Positions 1 to 5,720 of a stretch of 5,947 nt of DNA are shown here, in pieces. Source of the stretch: DATACZ01 sp036258795 (lineage in GTDB: Bacteria; Actinomycetota; CADDZG01; JAHWKV01); NCBI GenBank assembly GCA_036258795.1, contig DATACZ010000153.1, positions 1-5,947 of the forward strand, given 5' to 3'. Numbering within the stretch: the first letter of the stretch is position 1; the number at the start of each line of letters is the position of its first letter. The translations under genes and the position numbers were made by a program. Under the pieces are notes generated by a model that worked only from the letters and a program-made list of their open reading frames with translations, made no database searches and was not told the origin of the DNA.

Positions 1-103
1 CCACCGACCGCCGCGACCGGGCTAGCATCAGCGCACCGTTCAAGCCCGCAGGACCTCCTCCGATCACCACCACGTCATAGCCGTCCATCAGTTCATCGAT
101 CAC
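1..103 (-). CDS. NAD(P)/FAD-dependent oxidoreductase, thioredoxin-reductase-like (N-terminal fragment)
   Basis: Only the first 34 codons are inside the window; the gene continues past base 1. The reverse strand reads MIDELMDGYDVVVIGGG followed by PAGLNGALMLARSRRSV. This is a beta-strand plus the dinucleotide-binding GxGxxG loop (residues 15-20) and the following helix, as at the FAD-binding N-terminus of thioredoxin-reductase-like flavoproteins. I chose the GTG at 103 because a GGAGG sits at 112-116, 8 nt upstream. An in-frame ATG at 88 is the alternative and lacks such a site. It is divergent from an XRE-cupin regulator gene, an arrangement that I recall as common in actinobacteria for this flavoprotein group, and the shared spacer holds a palindrome over its likely -35 box. 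The substrate cannot be judged from this fragment. Confidence 0.82.
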   Translation of the reverse strand, partial: MIDELMDGYDVVVIGGGPAGLNGALMLARSRRSV

Positions 104-123
104 CGTGATCACCTCCGGGGTCA

Positions 124-152
124 AGAGTACGGGCCACCACAGCTATTGGCAA
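124..152 (-). promoter_or_regulatory. Candidate sigma-70-type promoter of the oxidoreductase gene
   Basis: Read on the minus strand, TTGCCA (147-152) is followed after exactly 17 nt by TACTCT (124-129). These resemble the -35 TTGACA (5 of 6) and a TAnnnT -10 box. Transcription would begin around 117-118, just before the GGAGG at 112-116 and the GTG start at 103, giving a very short leader. The -35 box lies inside the left arm of the inverted repeat at 144-167, so a protein bound there would be expected to block this promoter. This is a prediction from sequence alone. Confidence 0.5.
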
Positions 153-174
153 ATGATGTTGCCAATATGGCAAA
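144..174. promoter_or_regulatory. Perfect 9-bp inverted repeat plus extra half-site, probable operator
   Basis: TATTGGCAA (144-152) and TTGCCAATA (159-167) are exact reverse complements separated by the 6-nt spacer ATGATG. A further copy of the half-site, TATGGCAAA (166-174), lacks one T and overlaps the end of the right arm. The site lies between the oxidoreductase and XRE-cupin genes, covers the candidate -35 box of the former, and ends 8 bp before the ATG of the latter. The likely ligand is the adjacent XRE-cupin protein, acting on both genes, but that is inference from position and symmetry. Confidence 0.65.
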
Positions 175-182
175 CTAGGGTC

Positions 183-773
183 ATGGACGATCATCTAGAC
201 AAGGTGCATGCCGCGGTGGGACCGCGACTGCGCGCGCTGCGCCGGGAGCGCGACACCACACTGGCCGACCTTTCGTCGGAGACCGGCATCTCAGTTAGCA
301 CCCTTTCCAGACTGGAGGCAGGGGAGCGCCGGCCGACGCTCGAGCTCCTGCTGCCGCTGGCCAGGGCGTACGGCGTCACGCTCGACGAGCTGGTTGCTGC
401 CCCACCCACCGGCGACCCGCGCATCCATTTACGCCCGGTTAAGCGTCACGGCATGACGATGCTGCCTCTGACCCGTCGGGCGGGGGGCATCCAGGCCTAC
501 AAGCTTGTGATCCGGGCGGGGAAGCGCCGGCGTGACCCCGATCTAAAGACCCACGAGGGTTATGAATGGGTGTACGTCCTCACCGGACGGCTCCGGCTCA
601 TCCTCGGCGAGCACGACCTGGTGCTTTACCCCGGGGAGGCGGCGGAGTTCGACACCAGCACGCCGCACTGGTTCGGCGCCGCCGACGATGAGGAGGTCGA
701 ATTTCTCAGTCTCTTCGGAAAGCAAGGGGAACGAGTGCATCTTCGGGCGGGTCCCAAGAGCCGCCTCTTGTGA
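183..773 (+). CDS. XRE-family transcriptional regulator with C-terminal cupin domain
   Basis: A 196-aa protein with the classic two-part XRE-cupin build. Residues 15-70 form a helix-turn-helix: LRALRRERDTTLADLSSETG leads into the recognition-helix region SVSTLSRLEAGERRPTLELL. Residues about 104-178 form a small cupin barrel with motif 1 around THEGYEWVYVLTGRL (123-137) and motif 2 around PGEAAEFDTSTPHWFG (150-165). Proteins of this build usually repress or activate neighbouring metabolic genes, with the cupin sensing a small molecule; the ligand here is unknown. The frame is open upstream to an ATG at 105, but that would put the palindrome inside the coding sequence and add 26 atypical residues, so I chose the ATG at 183. 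It has only a weak AGGG close upstream and could be translated from a very short leader. It probably controls itself and the divergent oxidoreductase gene. Confidence 0.9.
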   Translation: MDDHLDKVHAAVGPRLRALRRERDTTLADLSSETGISVSTLSRLEAGERRPTLELLLPLARAYGVTLDELVAAPPTGDPRIHLRPVKRHGMTMLPLTRRAGGIQAYKLVIRAGKRRRDPDLKTHEGYEWVYVLTGRLRLILGEHDLVLYPGEAAEFDTSTPHWFGAADDEEVEFLSLFGKQGERVHLRAGPKSRLL

Positions 774-780
774 TCCCCGC

Positions 781-1809
781 TTAGCGCTTCTTCGCGCGGC
801 TGCGTGACACTCGGGGCGGCTCGCCGGGCTGCTTCGGATAGACCGGTGGCCACGGCGCGTCCCCAAGCCCGTTCTCTCGGTCGCGTGCATGCATCTCGAG
901 GAAGGGTTCGAGCGATTGCGGATTCTCGTTCATCTCCAACCACGGGTCGCCGGCGGCTTCAACCCGCTCGGGGAGCGAGGCGATCGTCAGCTCATCGGGG
1001 TGGATGATGTCGATCTCGTCCCACCGGATGGGGGTCGACACCTGCGCTCCGGGACGAGCACGCACACACCACGCGCCGAAAACCGTCTTGTGTGGAGCAT
1101 TCTGGTTGAAGTCGAGGAACACCCGCTCGCCCCGGTCCTCCTTCCACCACTGGGCGGTCAGGATGTCGGGGCGGCGCCGCTCCAGCTCTCGAGCGACGGC
1201 CAAGGCTGCGAACCGAACCTGATAGGAGTCCCATCGGGACTCGAGCCGGATGTAGACATGCAGTCCCCTGTTACCGGTCGTCTTTGGGTAGCCGACGATA
1301 TCCAACTCGTGGAGAAGCGCTCGGAGCTCGCGCGCTGCCTCGCGGACGTGGGTGAAGTCCGTGCCCGGCTGCGGGTCGAGATCCAGCCGAAGTTCGTCGG
1401 TTAACTCAGGGTGAGCCGTGCGATACGGCCACACGTGGAAGCCGAGACATCCCAGGTTTACCGCCCATGCAATGTGCGCGAGGTCCGCCGCCACGAGTGC
1501 CCGGGACTCGGTTCCGTTTGGCGTTGTGACCGTAGTCGTCTCCAGCCACGGCGGCGCTGACTCGGGCACGCGCTTTTGAAAGAAGGATGGCCCCGTTGCG
1601 CCTTCCGGAAAGCGCTGCAGGAGTAGAGGCCTGCCACCAAGAGTTCGCATCACGGGTCCGTCGAATCGCAGATAGTGCCCGACGAGGTCGAGCTTCGTTT
1701 CTCCTCGCTCTGGAAAGAACACCTTTCCGGGATTGGTAACGCGGACCTCGTGGTCCGCTATCACAAGGACCTCATCACTGCCTTTTCCGCCATTCGCCTT
1801 TCCCATCAT
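781..1809 (-). CDS. Standalone LigD-type polymerase/primase domain protein (NHEJ DNA repair)
   Basis: A 342-aa homologue of the polymerase domain of bacterial LigD, an archaeo-eukaryotic-primase-fold enzyme that adds (ribo)nucleotides at double-strand-break ends during Ku-dependent end joining. Visible landmarks: the N-terminal block VTNPGKVFFPERGETKLDLV (24-43), FHVWP with the conserved His (124-128), the metal-binding LDLDP pair (Asp143, Asp145), KTTGNRGLHVYIRL (176-189), and FLDFNQN with the third catalytic Asp (233), followed by KTVFGAWCVRARPGAQVSTP and RWDEI. No ligase or phosphoesterase domain is attached, and the length fits single-domain LigPol proteins such as those of mycobacteria. 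I set the start at the first of two adjacent ATGs (1809), with a weak AGAG 5 nt upstream. An ATG at 1869 would add 20 residues without a ribosome-binding site, and an AT-rich TATATG at 1839-1844 could be the -10 box. It converges on the XRE-cupin gene with a 7-nt gap. Confidence 0.9.
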   Translation of the reverse strand: MMGKANGGKGSDEVLVIADHEVRVTNPGKVFFPERGETKLDLVGHYLRFDGPVMRTLGGRPLLLQRFPEGATGPSFFQKRVPESAPPWLETTTVTTPNGTESRALVAADLAHIAWAVNLGCLGFHVWPYRTAHPELTDELRLDLDPQPGTDFTHVREAARELRALLHELDIVGYPKTTGNRGLHVYIRLESRWDSYQVRFAALAVARELERRRPDILTAQWWKEDRGERVFLDFNQNAPHKTVFGAWCVRARPGAQVSTPIRWDEIDIIHPDELTIASLPERVEAAGDPWLEMNENPQSLEPFLEMHARDRENGLGDAPWPPVYPKQPGEPPRVSRSRAKKR

Positions 1810-2005
1810 CGAGACTCTTTCATTCTCGTTGTCTCGTTCATATAGACCGCCCGTAGCGGAATAACCCATCGCTCGGCCAACGCAATCTCACGTCGCCGGT
1901 AATCTTGACGGACTGAGATTTGGAAATGCTGGTATCCGACCTTGTTCGGACATGGGCTCGCACCCAAGTTTGCATGCCAGCGCACGACCCGATCAGGAGA
2001 GACAG

Positions 2006-3154
2006 ATGGGCTCGGATAGATGGAGGCCCCCCAGTGGGACGTATGCGGTGACGGGAGATTCCGGAGTTTCGTATCAAAAGCCGCCCGCTTCTATAAAAGA
2101 GGCGGCCTTCATCCTGGAGCGGGCCCACTACGAGATCTCCAGAGTGATTGCCGGTCAGGACCAGATGCTAGAGAAGGTGGTAACGGCCCTTATTGCCAGA
2201 GGGCACGTCTTGCTTGAAGGGGTACCTGGTCTGGCGAAAACCTTGACCCTGCGGACGGTTGCCCAGGTTTTCGGTGGTGTTTTCCGGCGTATCCAATTCA
2301 CGCCCGACCTGGTACCGGCCGACCTGGTGGGGACTCGAGTCCTAGAACCCGGCAATGCCACCTTTCGCGTCGAGCTCGGCCCGGTTTTCGCCAACTTCCT
2401 TCTAGCGGATGAGATCAACAGGGCGCCGGCCAAGGTCCAGTCGGCGCTACTGGAAGTCATGCAGGAGCGGCAGGTCACGATCGGTGGTACCTCGTTTGAG
2501 GTGCCTGTGCCGTTCCTTGCGCTCGCCACTCAGAACCCTATCGAGTCGGAGGGCACGTACCCGCTGCCGGAAGCGCAGTTAGACCGGTTCATGCTGAAGG
2601 TCTTGGTTAACTACCCGGAGTACAACGACGAGCTGGCAGTGGTGGACCGGGCGATACAACCACCGCCCCCGCCAAGGCAAGTGCTTGATCCGCAAGTTCT
2701 TCGAGGCATCCAGGAGCTGGCTGGGACGGTTTATGTCGATTGGCGGCTACGCGACTATTCAGTGAAGCTGGCCTCCGCGACCCGGCGCCCTAAAGAATTT
2801 GGCATTGAGGAGGTTGAGCCGTACATAGAGTACGGAGCAAGCCCCCGAGCCTCGATCAACCTAATCCTTGCCGCAAGGGCCTTGGCGGTAATCCGGGGCC
2901 GTGACTTCGTCCTTCCTACCGATCTCGAGGCGCTGGCGGCCGACGTGATTAGGCACAGGCTCGTGCCTTCCTACCGTGCCCTCGCGGAAGGCATATCGAA
3001 TGATGAAATTCTGCGCCGGGTCCAGGAAAAGCTTCCGGTACCTGCGATCGATTTGGGATGGTGGAAGCGGCCCGCGTGGGCCACGATCTCCTCATCAACT
3101 CCAAGCCCTCACCTCCCACTGATCCACCATGCCGAACCCGGCCCGGAGGACTGA
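2006..3154 (+). CDS. MoxR-family AAA+ ATPase
   Basis: A 382-aa cytoplasmic AAA+ ATPase of the MoxR type, thought to act as a chaperone that remodels or activates VWA-domain partners. Motifs in order: Walker A GVPGLAKT (72-79), Walker B LLADEIN (132-138), then RAPAKVQSALLEVMQE, sensor 1 ATQNP (174-178), the LPEAQLDRF arginine-finger segment (187-195), and sensor 2 GASPRAS (277-283) in the C-terminal lid domain. The ATG at 2006 is preceded by AGGAGA at 1995-2000, 5 nt upstream, and is preferred over the in-frame ATG at 1952, which lacks a ribosome-binding site. Family members usually stop soon after the lid (around LPVPAIDL, 343-350); here about 32 more residues follow, rich in Pro, Ser, Trp and His. 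It is the first gene of a MoxR-DUF58-VWA operon, ending 9 nt before the DUF58 start. Confidence 0.95.
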   Translation: MGSDRWRPPSGTYAVTGDSGVSYQKPPASIKEAAFILERAHYEISRVIAGQDQMLEKVVTALIARGHVLLEGVPGLAKTLTLRTVAQVFGGVFRRIQFTPDLVPADLVGTRVLEPGNATFRVELGPVFANFLLADEINRAPAKVQSALLEVMQERQVTIGGTSFEVPVPFLALATQNPIESEGTYPLPEAQLDRFMLKVLVNYPEYNDELAVVDRAIQPPPPPRQVLDPQVLRGIQELAGTVYVDWRLRDYSVKLASATRRPKEFGIEEVEPYIEYGASPRASINLILAARALAVIRGRDFVLPTDLEALAADVIRHRLVPSYRALAEGISNDEILRRVQEKLPVPAIDLGWWKRPAWATISSSTPSPHLPLIHHAEPGPED

Positions 3155-3163
3155 CCAAGCCAC

Positions 3164-4165
3164 GTGAACTCCACAGGTGACCGGTTTCGGCGACTAGGTG
3201 CTCGGATTTGGAAACCTCCCACAGCTTCCGTCGTACCTGCACAGTCTCCAGTCAAGCTTCCGGTGGCTGAACGTGCCTTGAGAGATATGGAATTGCAGGT
3301 CCGTAAGCGGTTGAGCGGACTGAACGCTGGGGTCCACCGAACCCGATATCTGGGTGACGGGACGGAGCTAGCCGAGATCCGGGAGTACCGTCCCGGCGAC
3401 GACGTCCGTTACATCGACTGGAACGTCACCGCCCGAACGGGAAATCCGCACGTCAGGATCTACGAGTCCGAACGCAACACGAGCGCGTTCTTCTTGATCG
3501 ATCGGTCCGCGTCTATGGGGTTTGGCACCGCGGCGCAGACAAAGGAAGAGCTTCTGCAACAGGTGGTGGCGGGAGTGTCGGCCATGGTCCTTCACAGCGG
3601 TGACAGGATCGGCGGGATGCTCTTCGGGGATACCCGCCTAGCCGAGCTCGACTTCACGTCCGGCCGCAAGGCCGCTCTTAGGCTTCTCGAGCTCCTGGTG
3701 GAGGTAAGACCGGAGGAAGGAAGGGGCAGCCGGCTCGACATTGCCCTGGAGGAGGCCGGTCGGGTTGTTCGGCGCCCTTCGGTGATAGTCGTGCTCTCCG
3801 ACTGGTTGGGTGGAGGCCCATGGAAGGAGCCGCTCACGCGGCTTGCTCACCGGCACGAGGTGATCGCGGTGGAGATCGGCGATCCGAGGGAGGCATTTCT
3901 ACCCTCGGTCGGACCGCTGATCCTCCAGGATCCCGAAACGGGGCGCCAGCTTGAGTTGGACACCTCGCGGCCAAACCTCGTCCAGGCGTACCGAGCAGCT
4001 GCTGAGAAGCAGATAAGGCTGCGAGAGGAGTGGATCGCGGCTGCAGGGGCTCGCCACCTGGTGGTTTCTACGGACCGAGACTGGCTCTCCGAGGTTATGG
4101 CGTTTCTATCGCGCAGACGCCACTACAGACGCTCCTCTGGGTCTTCGGCGTCAAGAGTTCGATGA
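3164..4165 (+). CDS. DUF58 domain-containing protein, VWA-like partner of MoxR
   Basis: A 333-aa protein carrying the DUF58 signature: ELRKRL-like MELQVRKRLSGL (42-53), YLGDGTELAEIREYRPGDDV (62-81), RYIDWNVTARTGNPHVR (82-98) and a following VWA-like fold. The latter has an incomplete MIDAS-type DxSxS (Asp113, Ser115, Ser117 in LIDRSASM) and LSDW (211-214). DUF58 proteins are routinely encoded next to MoxR ATPases and are presumed clients or adaptors; their biochemical role is not settled. No membrane helix is evident. The GTG at 3164 gives the listed start. The nearest purine-rich site, GGAGGA (3145-3150), is about 13 nt away, which is long, so the true start could be one of the in-frame codons downstream (GTG at 3263, ATG at 3287). 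The first 35 residues are poorly recognisable. The stop overlaps the next gene's start as ATGA, indicating translational coupling. Confidence 0.92.
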   Translation: MNSTGDRFRRLGARIWKPPTASVVPAQSPVKLPVAERALRDMELQVRKRLSGLNAGVHRTRYLGDGTELAEIREYRPGDDVRYIDWNVTARTGNPHVRIYESERNTSAFFLIDRSASMGFGTAAQTKEELLQQVVAGVSAMVLHSGDRIGGMLFGDTRLAELDFTSGRKAALRLLELLVEVRPEEGRGSRLDIALEEAGRVVRRPSVIVVLSDWLGGGPWKEPLTRLAHRHEVIAVEIGDPREAFLPSVGPLILQDPETGRQLELDTSRPNLVQAYRAAAEKQIRLREEWIAAAGARHLVVSTDRDWLSEVMAFLSRRRHYRRSSGSSASRVR

Positions 4166-5106
4166 GCTTTATCAACCCCTGGGTTTTATGGCTGCTGTTG
4201 CTCGTGCCACTGCTGGCGGGGCTTTATGTCCTCATGCAACAAGGCCGAAAGTCGTATGCGGTTCGCTTCACCAACCTCGAGTTGTTGGAGACGGTTGCTC
4301 CAAGACGGCCTGGATGGCGACGCCACGCTTCTCCAGTGCTATTTCTCGTGACTTTGATCCTGCTTATCGGAGCCGCGGCGCGGCCCGTCGCGATCGTGAA
4401 GATCCCTCGTGAGCAAGCGTCGATCATGCTGGTGATGGACTCGAGCGGCTCGATGGCGGCGAGTGATCTGGAACCAAACCGGATCACAGCGGCTAAGGAT
4501 GCTGCAAAGGAGTTTCTCGACTCCCTTCCTGGAGGGATGCGTGTCGGCCTGGTCGCGTTCAACGACTACGCCAGCTTGGTGGCGCCTTTGACCTCTGACA
4601 AAGGAGCTGTGGAGGAGGCACTCGACAGATTGCGTGTCAACGGCGGAACTGCAATGGGCGACGGTCTTGCTGTCGCGTTGGATCAAATCAAGGTTGAGCG
4701 CGAAGGGGGCAAGCGTGTGCCGGCATCGATTCTCGTTCTCACCGATGGGGTGTCGAATCGAGGCGTCCCATCGCATGAGGTTGCCGAAAATGCCAGGGCT
4801 GCTGGAGTCCGCATCTATTCAATCGGAGTAGGCACCGAGAGAGGGGCCGTTCAGATTGTGGCCGGCCAGGCGTTTCGTACTCAACTAAACAGGGCGGAGC
4901 TGCAATCAGTCGCGGGCCTCACGGGTGGGCGCTACTTTCAATCGGCGACGGCGGACTCGCTGGAGGATGTTTACCGCAGCGTGGGCTCCTCACTGGGATT
5001 TAGGGAGGAGCGAAAGGAGCTGACGCCTCAGGTTGCTGCGTTGGCCGCGGTGTTTCTGGTTGCGACCGCGGCCCTGAGCCTGTTGTGGTTCCAGCGCCTT
5101 CCGTAG
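4162..5106 (+). CDS. BatA-like membrane-anchored VWA domain protein
   Basis: A 314-aa protein with the aerotolerance-operon (BatA) plan. A first transmembrane helix at about 6-24 begins FINPWVLWLLLLVPLLAG. A conserved juxtamembrane strand region (YAVRFTNLELLETVAP, 32-47) follows, then a second helix at about 58-74. A VWA domain with an intact MIDAS comes next: DSSGS (93-97), the Thr of NGGTAMGDG (163) and the Asp of LTDG (195). A closing transmembrane helix lies at about 289-309. The VWA domain should bind a divalent metal and sit between the second and third helices. The frame is open upstream to 4030, but the ATG at 4162 overlapping the DUF58 stop (ATGA) is clearly the start, and it opens with the family's usual N-terminus. 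It is likely the client of the MoxR ATPase encoded first in the operon. No BatB or TPR gene follows, so the operon is minimal. Confidence 0.95.
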   Translation: MSFINPWVLWLLLLVPLLAGLYVLMQQGRKSYAVRFTNLELLETVAPRRPGWRRHASPVLFLVTLILLIGAAARPVAIVKIPREQASIMLVMDSSGSMAASDLEPNRITAAKDAAKEFLDSLPGGMRVGLVAFNDYASLVAPLTSDKGAVEEALDRLRVNGGTAMGDGLAVALDQIKVEREGGKRVPASILVLTDGVSNRGVPSHEVAENARAAGVRIYSIGVGTERGAVQIVAGQAFRTQLNRAELQSVAGLTGGRYFQSATADSLEDVYRSVGSSLGFREERKELTPQVAALAAVFLVATAALSLLWFQRLP

Positions 5107-5388
5107 AGTAGGTGGTTCAATTCCTGCTCTAGCAATTAGTGTCTGATCGTCGCCCTGCAGTCCTAAGCACCCGGCAGACTGAGGGCCAGGGGGAGGGCTC
5201 AGCCCCCAATCTTTGGCTATCTCCCCCTTGGCCTCAGCAGCGGTAAACCGATCCTTCGTGTCGATCGGTACAGTGCGAGACTTTGCATCCCCATGGAGGG
5301 GAGTTTCGCTTTGTACTAAGTTGCCGCAGCCAGCCATGACGAGTAGCAGCAATACGGTCACGGCACCAAAAGTGGGCAACCTATTCAT
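4990..5388 (-). CDS. Candidate lipoprotein of unknown function, 3' end uncertain
   Basis: The first 21 residues form a bacterial lipoprotein signal: MNR, a hydrophobic run (GAVTVLLLLVM) and a lipobox-like MAGC with Cys21. A polar, Lys/Asp-rich mature part follows (VPIDTKDRFTAAEAKGEIAK, 40-59). I recognise no family. The open frame runs to a TGA at 4990, giving 132 residues, but residues from about 94 on are antisense to the last 117 nt of the VWA gene and look like an Arg/Gln-rich non-coding translation (QGRGRNQKHRGQRSNLRRQ). The N-terminal half is therefore credible and the C-terminal third is doubtful. A single missing base would bring the frame to a TAG at 5129-5131 instead. The ATG at 5388 is the start; a GTG two codons earlier (5394) is possible, and neither has a strong ribosome-binding site. 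It lies 53 nt after the small membrane protein gene, with which it may be cotranscribed. Confidence 0.5.
   Translation of the reverse strand: MNRLPTFGAVTVLLLLVMAGCGNLVQSETPLHGDAKSRTVPIDTKDRFTAAEAKGEIAKDWGLSPPPGPQSAGCLGLQGDDQTLIARAGIEPPTLRKALEPQQAQGRGRNQKHRGQRSNLRRQLLSLLPKSQ
5104..5131. terminator. Candidate hairpin terminator at the end of the VWA gene
   Basis: TAGAGTAGG (5104-5112) pairs with CCTGCTCTA (5123-5131) through 9 base pairs, one of them G-U, across a 10-nt loop. The left arm starts with the TAG stop of the VWA gene. No clear T-run follows on either strand, so intrinsic termination would be weak or of the U-less kind. It lies between convergent transcripts and could serve both, although the minus-strand lipoprotein frame reads through it. 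Confidence 0.4.
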
Positions 5389-5441
5389 CGCCACGGGTGA
5401 AGCCGATATCGAGTGATGAGAACAGGAGCCGGAGCAATTTT

Positions 5442-5675
5442 CTACTTGCGACGGGCCGCCCTGCGCAGGCCCACGGTAAAACCGACAAGGGCGCCGGCGA
5501 TGGCAAGCAGGGTGCCGGGTGCTCCAACGGTTAGCTGCATCTCGCCCTCGATGACGAACTGGGCCAGGAGAACGAGAATGAGGCCGGGGATCGCGCCGAC
5601 GATTCCCCACCGCAAGCCCTCCATCAGCCGTTTCGGCACCGCACCCTCGTCTTCACGCTTAAGCCGAACGGCCAT
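5442..5675 (-). CDS. Small two-helix membrane protein of unknown function
   Basis: A 77-aa protein with a charged cytoplasmic-looking N-terminus (MAVRLKREDEGAVPKRL), a transmembrane helix at about 24-42 (GIVGAIPGLILVLLAQFVI), a short acidic turn (EGEMQ) and a second helix at about 50-70 (VGAPGTLLAIAGALVGFTVG). It ends in a basic tail RRAARRK. The positive ends suggest both termini lie in the cytoplasm. I recognise no named family, so no function is offered. The amphipathic layout and clean membrane segments argue that it is a true gene rather than a chance frame. The ATG at 5675 has no obvious ribosome-binding site. It is divergent from the DUF488 gene with only 45 bp between the starts and is followed by the candidate lipoprotein gene on the same strand. 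Confidence 0.7.
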   Translation of the reverse strand: MAVRLKREDEGAVPKRLMEGLRWGIVGAIPGLILVLLAQFVIEGEMQLTVGAPGTLLAIAGALVGFTVGLRRAARRK

Positions 5676-5720
5676 GAAGTGTACTTTGAGTGAAATGGAT
5701 CCGTGGCCATAGTGAGCGCA

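Noticed and set aside
759..801. AGCCGC...GCGGCT pairing considered as a shared terminator of the convergent regulator and polymerase genes
   Set aside because: The stem is only 6 bp with a loop of about 31 nt and no T-run, which is not distinguishable from chance.
889..1404. 171-codon open frame on the plus strand
   Set aside because: It is antisense to the LigD-type polymerase, whose motifs are unmistakable; the plus-strand product shows no recognisable features.
1905..1910. TTGACG as a -35 box for the moxR operon
   Set aside because: No acceptable TAnnnT -10 box lies 16-19 nt downstream, so the promoter cannot be supported.
1935..1950. Inverted repeat TCCGA-N6-TCGGA upstream of moxR and ligD-type gene, considered as a LexA/SOS box
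   Set aside because: The spacing and half-sites do not fit the actinobacterial GAAC-N4-GTTC box, and 5-bp arms are common by chance.
1952..2014. ATGGGCTCG repeated at 1952-1960 and 2006-2014, suggesting a duplicated start region of moxR
   Set aside because: Only 9 bp are shared and the flanks differ; only the second copy has a ribosome-binding site.
5189..5207. GGGGG...CCCCC hairpin considered as a terminator for the minus-strand genes
   Set aside because: It lies inside the lipoprotein reading frame, has weak pairing outside the homopolymers and no T-run on either side.
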